Source: DAOPXV01 sp964551445
GTDB taxonomy: Bacteria; Muiribacteriota; UBA9980
Reading direction: 5' to 3'
DNA length: 64,000 bases
Assembly (NCBI GenBank): GCA_964551445.1
Contig: CAZKCG010000014.1
Coordinates: 1-64,000, forward strand
Shown here piece by piece: positions 1 through 8,668 of this stretch. The notes under the pieces were generated by a model, which ran no database searches, was not told the DNA's origin, and was given only the letters and a program-made list of their open reading frames with translations. Position 1 is the stretch's first letter; the number at the start of each line of letters is the position of its first letter. A program made the translations under genes and the position numbers.

Positions 1-66
1 TGTAAGTAATATTTTTTGCAGAGGTTGAGATGGTCCCATTCGTTTTATGGCGATACCGGATTCGAT

Positions 67-492
67 TTAATCTTCCAATGCGGTTTCGCGCGTTATGAGG
101 ATTATAGCGCCTATCTTGTCGCGGGCCAACATAACGGCGGCGCGTTCGATCTGGCCTATCATTTTTTCGAGGTCCTCGTCCTTGACGTAGTTGCGTCCGC
201 CTAAAAGCCCTTTTCTTCCAAGTTTTTCAAGCGTTTTTCGAAATTCCGGCTGGAAAAGGATCAGAAGCGCGAGAACGCCTATCGGAAGTATCTTTTCGAG
301 GATCCAGACTATGGTGTTGAACTGGAACCATGGCGAAATGACTATCGGAAAAAGCACCAGAACAAGCCCCGCAAGGATCTGCATCGCGCGGGTGCCCTTG
401 ATGAGGAGAATGAATTCGTAAATTATAAAGCTCACTATTAGAATATCAATTATGTCGAATATTCTTATGTCGCTTAAAAGGTATAGGAGCAT
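67..492 (-). CDS. cdaA: Diadenylate cyclase CdaA/DacA, interrupted and partial
   Basis: This is the N-terminal half of a membrane diadenylate cyclase that makes c-di-AMP from two ATP. The 141 visible residues hold about three transmembrane helices (residues 12-85), the conserved ILFQPEFRKTLEKLGR stretch, and the start of the DAC domain (GAIILITRETALED). The family is about 270 aa, so this is short. The frame stops at a TAA at 67-69, but the same frame continues to base 1 with IESGIAI..., aligning without a gap to the usual (Y)IETGI.L segment. So either one codon has mutated, or there is a base error, in an otherwise intact gene that runs off the window. A GGTGGA ribosome-binding site precedes the ATG. 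It lies 52 nt downstream of dapA, probably in the same transcript. The family call is secure; its functional state is not. Confidence 0.85.
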   Translation of the reverse strand: MLLYLLSDIRIFDIIDILIVSFIIYEFILLIKGTRAMQILAGLVLVLFPIVISPWFQFNTIVWILEKILPIGVLALLILFQPEFRKTLEKLGRKGLLGGRNYVKDEDLEKMIGQIERAAVMLARDKIGAIILITRETALED

Positions 493-544
493 TAGCTTTT
501 TCCACCGTTAAAATCAATTGATCTTAAATAAAAACCGCGGTTGA

Positions 545-1441
545 TTATATAAGGCCGTATTTTTTCATGACCTCGGTAAGTTTAACTCTTGCCGTTGCGG
601 ACATTTTTGAAAGCGGGAGCCTGAATTCCTCTTCGCAAAGCCCCATCATATGCATGGCCGTCTTGACCGGAATGGGGTTCGATTCAAGGAACATGGCGTC
701 GTGAAGCTCGAAAAGTTCATAATGCGTTTCGCGCGCGGCGACTATATCTCCGGAAAGATATTGAGTGACGCATTTTTTCACGAGTTTAGGCGCGACGTTC
801 GCGGTTACGGAAATAACGCCGCTGCCGCCGATGGATAATATCGGAAGCGTAAGAGCGTCGTCGCCAGATAATATTGTGAAACCCTTTTTAGAACCGGCGC
901 ACGCTTTCATGTATATTTCGGATATCTGGGCCAGGTTTCCGGAGGCTTCTTTTATAGCGGCCACGTTCTCTATTTTCGATAGTTTTTCCGTTGTCGAAGC
1001 GTGCATATTGCAGCCGGTGCGGCCCGGAACGTTATAAAGTATTATCGGAAAAGGGCTCGCGACCCGGGCGATCTCTTCGAAATGAAGATAAAGGCCGTCC
1101 TGCGTGGGTTTATTGTAATAAGGCGTCACTACGAGCATTCCGTCCGGATGAAGCGTTTTAGCGAACTCGGTCTTCTGGACCGCGCTTTCCGTCGAATTAG
1201 AACCTGTGCCGATTATTATCTTCAGGTTCGCATTCATTTCCGATCTTATGGAACTTGCGATATCGAACATTTCGTTGATCTCGGTCTTGTTGAGATTCGA
1301 AGATTCGCCGGTGGTTCCGGCGATAACGATACCGTCTGTCTGAGCTTCTATCTGAAATTTTATCATTTTAGCGAACGAATTTTCGTCAAGCCTGGAGTTT
1401 TTAAAGGGCGTTATCAGAGCTACGATCGAGCCTTTAAACAT
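545..1441 (-). CDS. dapA: 4-hydroxy-tetrahydrodipicolinate synthase
   Basis: DapA condenses pyruvate with aspartate semialdehyde in the first committed step of lysine/diaminopimelate synthesis in the cytosol. The 298-aa length is normal for the family. Visible motifs are GTTGES (42-47), YYNKP (108-112), YNVPGRTG with the proton-relay tyrosine Y136, and the Schiff-base lysine K164 in IKEASG. The ATG at 1441 was chosen over the upstream in-frame ATG at 1477 because GGAGGT lies about 10 nt before it and the homologous sequence starts there (MFKGSIVALITPF). A strong promoter lies at 1512-1484. DapA here precedes the c-di-AMP cyclase gene, both linked to cell-wall precursor supply and turgor. Confidence 0.96.
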   Translation of the reverse strand: MFKGSIVALITPFKNSRLDENSFAKMIKFQIEAQTDGIVIAGTTGESSNLNKTEINEMFDIASSIRSEMNANLKIIIGTGSNSTESAVQKTEFAKTLHPDGMLVVTPYYNKPTQDGLYLHFEEIARVASPFPIILYNVPGRTGCNMHASTTEKLSKIENVAAIKEASGNLAQISEIYMKACAGSKKGFTILSGDDALTLPILSIGGSGVISVTANVAPKLVKKCVTQYLSGDIVAARETHYELFELHDAMFLESNPIPVKTAMHMMGLCEEEFRLPLSKMSATARVKLTEVMKKYGLI

Positions 1442-1483
1442 GAAAAAGCTACCTCCGTATATAAATTCATCGAACAAATGAAA

Positions 1484-1512
1484 ATCTTATCAGAATATCC
1501 ATTGTTTGTCAA
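1484..1512 (-). promoter_or_regulatory. Sigma70 promoter for dapA
   Basis: Read on the minus strand: TTGACA (1512-1507), a 17-nt spacer, then TAAGAT (1489-1484) preceded by an extended TG. It starts transcription about 35 nt before the dapA ATG. Confidence 0.75.
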
Positions 1513-1586
1513 TAGAATATATAACAAATAATAGAAATTCTCATCCGACCTTTTTTCCGGGCGGATGGATGGGGGAATGAGCTTTA

Positions 1587-2969
1587 TCAGCGATAGTTTC
1601 CATGTATGGCGCACTTTACAACGGGAATTCCGTTCTCGAACTCAAACGAATATTTTCCTTTTTTCGGGCATTTCGGAAAATCTGAAAAATAATTCATTTT
1701 AACAAGCGCTTCTAAATCCGACGGTTTTTTATGGTTATCGACATCGTATAAATCGATAGCGGCTTCAATGCGCCGCATATTTTGAACGCATTCGTTTTTC
1801 ACACTGGCTTCGGTCAAAAGTTGCCCGCGCTCAAGATCCGCCTTGCCGGAGCGTGTTCTGCGATAAACATATCCGCAGGTTTTTTCCGGATCGCCATTTC
1901 GCGAATAAATGCATTTTTCAACAGGCAGGCCATCGACATCGTATTTGAATTTTTCAGATGTTCCGGCTTTTCCGTTAGTGTAATTGACGATTTTGACGAC
2001 ATTGCCGACCGCATCGTATTCGCAGAGCTGATCGAGGCCGCCGCGTGAATAACTAAAGAGCTTAACGATATTGCCATCAGCGTCATATTCAGCTTCCTGT
2101 CTGAATGCCGTTTTATCGAGCGGAGGCGCCATCAAACTTTCGTATTTTATCAGGCAGTGTTTCGCGTCGTATTTAAAATTCGATCTCATGGCCCATTTGG
2201 CAGGCAGATTATTGAACGATGTTTCAGTGATATAACCGTCATCATCATATTTATAGGACCATTTCAATAAAATTTCGCCTTTTGAATTTTTGCGGTTGAT
2301 CTCGCCAAGATCGCCTCTGCCGTTATAATCATAATATTCCGAGATCGCGCCTTCTTCTTCGGAATCGTAATATTTCCCGGTAAGGACCCCGTTGGAAAAT
2401 CTCAAGACACTTTTACCTGCGGTCTTATTCACGGGATCATGCGATATTATCTCAAGGATATTTTCTTTTTTTACAAACTCGACTCTGAGTTTGACGGCTT
2501 CATCCAGGCCAAAATCGATTATCTCCATCAGATCGCCGTTCTCATAATATTTCTGAGATGTTCCCTTTAAAATGGTCCCTGTCGAAGCGCGTTGCGCGAG
2601 CTTCGTCATTCTCCCGGCGCCGTCATATTCATATTCGAAGAATTCCAGAAAGTTCCCGTCAGGAGTGAAATCGATTTTTCTGGTTATAAATCCTTTTTTA
2701 TCATATTCCTCAGTGGAAATTTTATAAGCTTTCCCAATGCTATGGTCGTAACAGGTTTGAGTCATCGACAAAATCCCGAGGCGCCTGAGCGTGCCGCTCG
2801 CGCGATTATAAAGTTCCGGCCGTATTGAAACAAACCCTCCTTGAATGCCGTATTTTCTGACGTTTTCCATTTCGCGCCCATGAATATCGAGTTCGATCTG
2901 AACGGCGGATACTTTTCCAAAGAAAAAAAATAAGAATAATATCGATAAGACTGCCGCTTGATATTTCAT
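1587..2969 (-). CDS. Secreted YD-repeat-like protein with prepilin-like C-terminal CPxxG...CxxHG module
   Basis: A 460-aa protein with a Sec signal peptide (residues 1-22, ending GKVSA). Residues about 60-370 are irregular YD/RHS-like repeats of the type 'YDADGNIVKLFSYS', 'YDAVGNVVKIVNYT', 'YDVDGLPVEKCIYS'. These are beta-hairpin units usual in exported surface proteins. The last 75 residues are different: NMRRIEAAIDLYDVDN, then EALVKMNYFSDFPKCP, then C434-P-K-K-G and C453-A-I-H-G. This matches the C-terminal tail seen in some type II/IV prepilins (GspG/ComGC type), but no N-terminal prepilin leader is present. The same CPxxG...CxxHG motif recurs twice in the 1050-aa protein at 22053-25205. 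Substrate and role are unknown. A GGGAG site precedes the ATG. Confidence 0.72.
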   Translation of the reverse strand: MKYQAAVLSILFLFFFFGKVSAVQIELDIHGREMENVRKYGIQGGFVSIRPELYNRASGTLRRLGILSMTQTCYDHSIGKAYKISTEEYDKKGFITRKIDFTPDGNFLEFFEYEYDGAGRMTKLAQRASTGTILKGTSQKYYENGDLMEIIDFGLDEAVKLRVEFVKKENILEIISHDPVNKTAGKSVLRFSNGVLTGKYYDSEEEGAISEYYDYNGRGDLGEINRKNSKGEILLKWSYKYDDDGYITETSFNNLPAKWAMRSNFKYDAKHCLIKYESLMAPPLDKTAFRQEAEYDADGNIVKLFSYSRGGLDQLCEYDAVGNVVKIVNYTNGKAGTSEKFKYDVDGLPVEKCIYSRNGDPEKTCGYVYRRTRSGKADLERGQLLTEASVKNECVQNMRRIEAAIDLYDVDNHKKPSDLEALVKMNYFSDFPKCPKKGKYSFEFENGIPVVKCAIHGNYR

Positions 2970-3360
2970 ATCTGTTCCCGCTCCCCATTATGTATATTGA
3001 TTTTTTTCATGATGACCCGCCGGTGCGGGTTGCCGCCGCTTCGGACCGACTGGTTTCCGTGACGCGCTTTGCCGGCGGGCCGGTATTTTCCCCTTTGGCG
3101 AAAGCGGACCGCCGTGTAATAAAACTCATCTTCAAAACCTCGCCGGCAGGAGTAAATTTACTTTCGGCGCCCATGAAGAATTTTATCAGATAAACTTTTT
3201 TTAGTCAATAAACTGTTTTACAACAGGACATTATCACAAAAATTCGACATTTTTTCAGAATAAGCGTATCAAAATAACCGTTCATGGTTTATAATTAGAA
3301 CAGATGAGCCAAAAGCGAAATTTTAAATATTTGCATGCCGTTCTCAGGAGCTGATAAATA
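2970..3360. other. Intergenic region with a GC-rich inverted repeat
   Basis: There is no convincing gene in these 391 bases. The part at 3015-3115 is markedly GC-rich and contains CCCGCCGG (near 3019) and CCGGCGGG (near 3072), which could pair as a hairpin. A TATAAT at 3290-3295 without a good -35 may serve the next gene. AGGAG near 3346 is that gene's ribosome-binding site. Confidence 0.4.
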
Positions 3361-4158
3361 GTGGACATGGCGATGATCTATTTCCCCGTCAACTTAATGT
3401 TTTTCGCGCTCTGCTTCGCCGCCGGCCGTTTCATGGCGGCGCGCGGACCGCGCGCCGCTAAAGTTTGCGCTTTCACGGGCCTGTCCATACTCGCGCTGCA
3501 GCTCGTCCTTTATTTTAATACCGATATCGAATACCGGTTATTGGGGTTCAACGACTATTCTTATTTTCGATGGTGGGGCGTGGCAGGCGCATTTCTCATC
3601 ATCGGCTCGGGGTATGACGAGATAAAAAAACGCAACCCGCGGCTGCCGTTTCTTTATGTACTTCTGGCTTTTCTCGTCTATGTCTTCCTATGGCGGCTAA
3701 CTATCTTCAACACCGATAACGACTTCGACCAGGCCGGCTTTTTCCGGGGCATGTGCCTCCAATCGACCGGATATACATGCGCTCCCGCTTCCTGCGCGAC
3801 GCTTTTAAGCAGGTTCGGCGTTAAAACCAGCGAGAAGGAAATGTCGAAACTATGCCTGACGCAGGTTCGCGGAACGGAATACATCGACATCGTGCGCGGT
3901 TTAAATCTCAAACTCGACCCGGATAAATACGAGGTCCGGCTCACGCGCGAAAGCTGGGACAGCCTCGTATCGATACCGAAACCCTTTTTAACCAACATCT
4001 ACATACTCGACGATATCCTGCACTGCGTTACGATGTTCGAGGTAGGCACATCGGAAGTATATTTCGCGGACTCGCTTGAAGGAAAATTCCGGCGTTTGAA
4101 AAAAGAAAAGTTTTTAAAAACCTGGGACCGTTTCGTCATATCCGTGAACCCCAAATAA
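3361..4158 (+). CDS. Membrane protein with C39-like cysteine peptidase domain
   Basis: A 265-aa protein. Residues 1-115 contain about four hydrophobic helices (near 5-22, 37-52, 72-83, 97-113). The C-terminal half is a papain-fold C39-type domain: LQSTGYTCAPASCATLL with candidate oxyanion Q134 and catalytic C140, H221 in LHCVTMFEV, and D237 in FADSLEG. C39 peptidases usually cut double-glycine leaders as the N-terminal part of ABC exporters. This one has no ABC domain, so it belongs to the stand-alone 'C39-like' membrane group whose substrate is unknown. The start is GTG, chosen because AGGAG lies about 10 nt upstream. No exporter lies beside it. Confidence 0.75.
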   Translation: MDMAMIYFPVNLMFFALCFAAGRFMAARGPRAAKVCAFTGLSILALQLVLYFNTDIEYRLLGFNDYSYFRWWGVAGAFLIIGSGYDEIKKRNPRLPFLYVLLAFLVYVFLWRLTIFNTDNDFDQAGFFRGMCLQSTGYTCAPASCATLLSRFGVKTSEKEMSKLCLTQVRGTEYIDIVRGLNLKLDPDKYEVRLTRESWDSLVSIPKPFLTNIYILDDILHCVTMFEVGTSEVYFADSLEGKFRRLKKEKFLKTWDRFVISVNPK

Positions 4159-4202
4159 TAATGGCTCTTCCTTAAATCATGTGGGTAAAATGGGTTCATT
4201 TC

Positions 4203-4353
4203 AAGTTGAGAGTTCAGAGTGGAGAGTTTAGAACTAAAGGAATTTTTGACAATAAAGACAGTCTGTTCCGTCTTACAGGTATTATTTTATTTGTAAAGGC
4301 TCGCGAAGCGAGCGAAACCACAACTATCCACTATCCGTTCTCAACTCTTCACT
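4203..4353. repeat. Heptad-repeat intergenic element, copy 1 (inverted pair)
   Basis: The left arm at 4204-4234 is a degenerate 7-nt tandem array (AGAGTTG AGAGTTC AGAG...). The right arm at 4322-4353, read on the minus strand, is a similar array ending ...GGATAGTTGTGG, followed by a GCTCGC-GAA-GCGAGC hairpin at 4299-4313. The layout (heptads, AGTTGTGG, GC hairpin) recurs elsewhere in the window. Confidence 0.6.
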
Positions 4354-4412
4354 GAAAAATTACCCGTACAAAACACGAAAGAGCAATAATAATTATGCCG
4401 GGAGGGCAAAAT

Positions 4413-4694
4413 ATGACAGATAAAATAAAAGAAGCCGTCAGAGAGCTTATGAGCGTTCCGGGTATCGGAAGGTCGATCGCCGGCGACTGCATCGAGCTTG
4501 GAATATACAAAGTGAAACAGCTGGCCGGAAGATCTCCCGAAGAACTTTACGAAAAACTCTGCTCGATAAAAGGTCAAAAGATCGATAGATGCATGCTTTA
4601 CGTTTTCAGATGCGCCGTTTATTACGCTTCGAATAAAAAACATGATCAGGAAAAATTAAAATGGTGGAACTGGAAAGACGGAAAGAACCAATGA
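4413..4694 (+). CDS. Cdd1-type helix-hairpin-helix protein (pathogenicity-locus family)
   Basis: A 93-aa protein matching the small Cdd1 family (PF11731). The helix-hairpin-helix core is MSVPGIGRSIAGDCIELGI. The family signature segments DRCMLYVFRCAVYYAS and LKWWNWKD follow. HhH motifs normally contact DNA backbone without sequence preference; the family's role is not established. The ATG at 4413 was chosen over 4395 because GGGAGG lies 7-8 nt upstream of it. The stop overlaps a tiny downstream reading frame (ATGA). Confidence 0.85.
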   Translation: MTDKIKEAVRELMSVPGIGRSIAGDCIELGIYKVKQLAGRSPEELYEKLCSIKGQKIDRCMLYVFRCAVYYASNKKHDQEKLKWWNWKDGKNQ

Positions 4695-4750
4695 ACGAAG
4701 CCGAACAAAACAGAAAAAATATTGCGGCTAACTATGAAGAGGCGGTTTGA
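4691..4750 (+). pseudogene. Possible remnant of a SnoaL-like protein
   Basis: A 19-codon frame whose ATG overlaps the preceding stop (ATGA). It reads MNEAEQNRKNIAANYEEAV and then stops. This resembles the opening of SnoaL-like/ester-cyclase proteins (xxEQNKxNVxxFYE), and no continuation is seen downstream in any frame. It may be a degraded gene end or a chance peptide. Confidence 0.25.
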
Positions 4751-4784
4751 AAGGAACGATAAGGCATAAAACCTGTTTTTATCT

Positions 4785-6050
4785 TCAATAAGGCGGAAGC
4801 ATTCGTCTGACCACATGAAAGATCAGAACCGTTAAAAAGAATAAATTTCTAAAAAACACCAGAAAAATTGGCTTTTCAATGCATGGCGCATAACTTTGCC
4901 GCGCTGGTCCGCCAGCGGTCTCAATTACAATTCCGGCTTTTGACGCATCTTTTGAAACGGCCGCTGCGGCTTCCGACCCGATTTCCTTTACGTAACCGGA
5001 CTTTTCTTTTGAAATGGATGATTCACGGGCGATATCCATAAGATCCACGGAACTTTTTTTCTCATCCATAACAGCCGTCGGGCGGCAAAAGCCCGCATCG
5101 GTTTCCATGCGTATTTTTTCGTCAAGAGCGAAGGCGAGTTCTTCCATGTATCTTATGGTGTAAGGCCAGCCGGCGATGTTATCGGTCCATTCCGCGGGAA
5201 TACCTTCCCTGTGGACTCCCGCGCCGGTTATGGCGCCGAATATGGCGGCGGTCGTATCGGTGTCGCCGCCGCAGCCGATGATCTCCAGCACACCTGAACG
5301 AAAATCCCGCTGATTTTTAAGCCAGCAGTGCAGCACAGCCGGGGCCGTGTGATAGGCATACCCCGTAACTCCCGACCCGAGGCCTGTTCTCCGGGCGTAT
5401 TCCGGCGTGCTTTCCCCGCTCTCCACGCTTTCCGAGAGATCTTTAACGATCTTTAAGAACGCGGCTTCTTCCGGCATCACAGCTTCCATTTTTTTATAAA
5501 ATTCTTCCGCTGCGATAATTTGACCGCGGCCCGAAATATGCGCCGCGATAGCGACCGCGAGCGCGGCATTTTCAGCTTTTTTATCCGTATGGGTTATGCG
5601 CGTGGACGCTCTAACGAACTCCCTGAGCTTTTCTTCGTCATCGCCGAAACACACTCCGAGAATGGCGATACGCATCATGGGGCCGTTGCCGGCCGAAAAA
5701 ACGCCGCTTTTATCAGGCGAATAACCGGCCAGAAGTTTAAGGCATGCCCGCAAGGACGCAAAACCGACCCCTAAGGGCATCGTAAAAAACCAGCGCTTCA
5801 ACTGGCGGGCGAACTCTTTTGAGAACAGCGCGGCGTCAGGTCCCGAGCGTATAAGCGCTGACGCCGTCATCAGCGTATGCTCGGTGTCGTCGGATATCAT
5901 ACCGCGGCCGAAAAAAAACCGCTGGGACGAAATATCTTTATAAAGCTTTTTCAGTCTCGAAGGCGATAGATTCTCATACAAAAGACCCATCGAATCGCCT
6001 GCTGCCGTGCCGAGAATGCATCCCTCTATGGCGTTTTTTAAATTTTTCAT
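4785..6050 (-). CDS. ADP-ribosylglycohydrolase family protein
   Basis: A 421-aa DraG/ARH-type hydrolase, expected to remove ADP-ribose from a protein, nucleic acid or small molecule using a dinuclear Mg centre. Metal-ligand motifs are intact: GDSMG (18-22), SDDTEH (53-58), THTD (153-156) and GCGGDTDTT (259-267). GNGPMMR (121-127) is also typical. The catalytic domain ends near residue 310. Beyond it lie about 110 extra residues: a low-complexity linker and a hydrophobic C-terminal helix (IFLVFFRNLFFLTVLIF) that would anchor it in the membrane, which is unusual for this normally soluble family. A G-rich ribosome-binding site (CAGGGGG) precedes the ATG. No ADP-ribosyltransferase partner is visible. 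Confidence 0.88.
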   Translation of the reverse strand: MKNLKNAIEGCILGTAAGDSMGLLYENLSPSRLKKLYKDISSQRFFFGRGMISDDTEHTLMTASALIRSGPDAALFSKEFARQLKRWFFTMPLGVGFASLRACLKLLAGYSPDKSGVFSAGNGPMMRIAILGVCFGDDEEKLREFVRASTRITHTDKKAENAALAVAIAAHISGRGQIIAAEEFYKKMEAVMPEEAAFLKIVKDLSESVESGESTPEYARRTGLGSGVTGYAYHTAPAVLHCWLKNQRDFRSGVLEIIGCGGDTDTTAAIFGAITGAGVHREGIPAEWTDNIAGWPYTIRYMEELAFALDEKIRMETDAGFCRPTAVMDEKKSSVDLMDIARESSISKEKSGYVKEIGSEAAAAVSKDASKAGIVIETAGGPARQSYAPCIEKPIFLVFFRNLFFLTVLIFHVVRRMLPPY

Positions 6051-6614
6051 GACTGCGCCCCCTGCAATATGTTATTGAAACGGATGTCAGCGCGGGAAGA
6101 AGCCGGTGTCCTTCGTTGCGGTTATCCTGAAAAAAGCCGGCCGGCAAAAAGTATAGGGCTTTTAAACCCCAATATATCAGATTTACGACTTAAAATCAAT
6201 TTTAAATTGACGGCCGAACGGCATTATTTCATTATATTAAGGCTTTCTATTCACGGCAGGCAAAGCTGATTTTGAAATCCGGCGCGACAGGGAATAAATT
6301 CAATTATTAACAGTAGCATCAAATAGCTGACATTAATTACAATATACGCTTCAAGAAAAGCCCTGGTTTATCTCTGAAAAATATAAAATATAAAGCGCTC
6401 CCCCTGGCAACGGCAAAAATGGCGGGATGCAGCAAATTGAAACTATGCATAACTGCTTACAAAATAAATTCGTGCCCGCTTTTATAAAAAAATGAGCGGT
6501 TTTATACTTTTTAAGCTCAGAAAATTGACAAAGCATGGTTTATCTATTATAATTAATGTAACAAATTTTTTTCAGTGTATTTTTATATTTTTTTTATATA
6601 TTAGTGGAGGAAAA
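6051..6614. other. Intergenic region and leader before the metalloprotease gene
   Basis: No gene is supported here. The region is AT-rich near its right end, where the promoter at 6525-6553 lies. Open frames in this stretch lack ribosome-binding sites and recognisable sequence. Confidence 0.4.
6525..6553 (+). promoter_or_regulatory. Consensus sigma70 promoter for the metalloprotease gene
   Basis: TTGACA (6525-6530), 17-nt spacer, TATAAT (6548-6553): a perfect match to consensus. Transcription should start near 6560, giving a leader of about 55 nt. Confidence 0.85.
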
Positions 6615-8507
6615 ATGAATAAAAAGGTTAGATTTTCAATCCTTTCAGCGCTGATAGCATCACTTGTGATATCGCTTTCCGGAGTTTCATACGCGCTTAC
6701 GATAAGCTATGACGGCGACGGTGATACGCAAGTCATCGCGCCCGAAATAACGCCGCAGGCGATCGACGGAACTCACTATTTCGATAATTTCCAAAAGTAC
6801 GCGGCCGGTTCCTATAAGAAATCGCCTTTGACCAGATCAGAGCTCCGTTCCCGCGGCCGGCTCGATATCAGTGACGCGATGCGCTTCGACGTGCAGGGGA
6901 ACGCCGTAACATTCCAGACCAGAAATATCGCGGCCAACCAGAACGAAGAACTCGCCGCCACCTGCGTGCGCGTCGGAAAGAACTGCTATATCTACAAAGC
7001 CAATAACGTCGAACTCGAAGATTCGTATCTCGACAGACTCGTCAAAGAATTCGACGACAACATCTACGCCAGCAACACTTCCAATTTCGGCTCCGAATGG
7101 AAACCGGGCATCGACAACGATAACCATGTCACGCTTCTTCTTCTGGACATAAAAGACGGCATGGAAGGTAGCAACGCTTTCGTAGCGGGATATTTCTTCG
7201 CCGGCGACGAATATTCGAAAGCTCAGTATCCGAGCTCCAACGAACGCGAAATGATATACATGGACGTTGTACAGGGCGGTATCAAAGACGACAAAGGGTT
7301 CAGGCGCTTCTGCGGAACCATCGCGCATGAATTCCAGCACATGATCCACTGGCACAACGATCCGAAAGAGATAACCTGGGTCAATGAATCGATGTCCCAG
7401 TATGCTTCCTTCGTAAACGGTTACGGCCATCCCGGCCAGATAAACCCTTATTTTAAAATGCCCGACACCTCGCTTATAGCGTGGAGGTCCGACCGCGGCC
7501 TTCAAAACTACGGCGCCATATATATGTTCTCATATTACTTAATAAATACGACGGTAGCTCTCGCTACGGCGAACGACCGCAATAAACAGCTCGGGTTCAC
7601 GCGCGCCCTTGTGGCGAACCCCGAACACGGCATCGCTGGTGTCTTATCGACGCTTAAAGCTTTCGGCATAACTAAAGGCTTCAACGAGATCTATCTCGAC
7701 TGGCTCACCGCCAACGCCGTGAACAACAGAAATATCAGCAAACGCTTCGGCTACGACCAGAATCTTTCAAACTACCTCCCTTACAAAAGAAGCGTTCATG
7801 GAACTTTCCCGGTCACGAATATGACCGGAACGCTCGATTGCTACGGCGGCCTCTATATGGTATTCTCGGTAGATCCCGAATACCTTAAAGCGGCCAATCT
7901 CGGAGCCGACACTGCTATAGGCGGCATCGGAAGCGGCGGCTACGCTTTAAGGATATCGCTTTCAAGGACCGGCGAACTCGGCGGCAACCAGCTTATCGGA
8001 AGACTTTTAAAAGTCAAATGCGACAACACTTATAGCGGCGACGATTTCGTCATAGGCCCGGACAATAATTATTCCTTCACCGTTCCGGGCTTCCCGATGG
8101 AATATAAGACCCTGATATTTACTTTCGGCGCGGTCTCGGGCGAACAGCTCGCCGCTTCAAACCCGACCTATAATTACAGATACGATTTCGTGCCTATTTC
8201 GACTAACGTCAGATACATGGTTTCCGCCTATAACCAGCTCGTTTCAGACAATAAAATGCCTCAGCCGGCGAAAGAGAAACTCATGGCGCAGATGTCGGAC
8301 GGAATAATGGCTTCGATATCGACTGATGAAGGCGCGGCTTCGTTCACTGATGAATTCGCGAAACTCGACGGAAGCCAGAAAGCTAATTACACCCAACTTC
8401 TAAACGATATCAAAAAGAAGGTCTCATTCGAGAGCGTTCAGTCGCAGAACCTTCAAAATAAGAACGTGACCCGTGTGATCGAGGTCCTTGAAAAAAACCG
8501 GAAATAA
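6615..8507 (+). CDS. Secreted zinc metalloprotease (HEXXH)
   Basis: A 630-aa exported protease. The Sec signal peptide is residues 1-27 (ends GVSYA). The zinc site is AHEFQHMIHW with H238, E239 and H242, and a candidate third ligand E258 in WVNESMSQYA. This pattern resembles M30 (hyicolysin-like) and related gluzincins. The C-terminal 250 residues look like beta-rich accessory domains and a helical tail. The ATG at 6615 was chosen over an upstream in-frame ATG at 6492 because GTGGAGG lies just before it, the signal peptide begins there, and the upstream ATG precedes the promoter. It sits directly before a secreted clostripain, suggesting an exoprotease pair. Confidence 0.85.
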   Translation: MNKKVRFSILSALIASLVISLSGVSYALTISYDGDGDTQVIAPEITPQAIDGTHYFDNFQKYAAGSYKKSPLTRSELRSRGRLDISDAMRFDVQGNAVTFQTRNIAANQNEELAATCVRVGKNCYIYKANNVELEDSYLDRLVKEFDDNIYASNTSNFGSEWKPGIDNDNHVTLLLLDIKDGMEGSNAFVAGYFFAGDEYSKAQYPSSNEREMIYMDVVQGGIKDDKGFRRFCGTIAHEFQHMIHWHNDPKEITWVNESMSQYASFVNGYGHPGQINPYFKMPDTSLIAWRSDRGLQNYGAIYMFSYYLINTTVALATANDRNKQLGFTRALVANPEHGIAGVLSTLKAFGITKGFNEIYLDWLTANAVNNRNISKRFGYDQNLSNYLPYKRSVHGTFPVTNMTGTLDCYGGLYMVFSVDPEYLKAANLGADTAIGGIGSGGYALRISLSRTGELGGNQLIGRLLKVKCDNTYSGDDFVIGPDNNYSFTVPGFPMEYKTLIFTFGAVSGEQLAASNPTYNYRYDFVPISTNVRYMVSAYNQLVSDNKMPQPAKEKLMAQMSDGIMASISTDEGAASFTDEFAKLDGSQKANYTQLLNDIKKKVSFESVQSQNLQNKNVTRVIEVLEKNRK

Positions 8508-8668
8508 AGACTTTAATATTTATATCCCGGATTTATTTATAAACGCCCGGATATATAAGTAAGTATAGGTTTTTACAGTTTATTCATAAATTTCATCGCC
8601 ACGCTCTGAACCCGTTCATCATTAGTAAATTTTTATTATCATATATTAAAATTCCGGAGGAAAAGCCT
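8508..8668. other. Intergenic stretch with imperfect hairpin
   Basis: TATATCCCGG (from about 8521) and CCCGGATATATA (from about 8547) can form an imperfect stem just after the metalloprotease gene, but no T-run follows. GGAGG at 8656-8660 serves the clostripain gene. Confidence 0.35.

Noticed and set aside
67..69. Alternative genetic code (TAA as sense) to explain the stop in the diadenylate cyclase gene
   Set aside because: TAA ends many intact genes in the window at the expected family length.
2990..3193. A 67-codon open frame on the plus strand
   Set aside because: It has no ribosome-binding site, its composition follows a GC-rich inverted repeat, and no family resemblance is seen.
6069..6269. 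A 66-codon open frame on the plus strand
   Set aside because: It has no ribosome-binding site, no recognisable sequence, and unlike codon use.
6405..6445. String GGCAACGGC...GGGATGCAGCAAA resembling a c-di-GMP (GEMM) riboswitch core
   Set aside because: The two needed hairpins do not form well, and the string lies upstream of the perfect promoter at 6525-6553, so it would not be in the mRNA.
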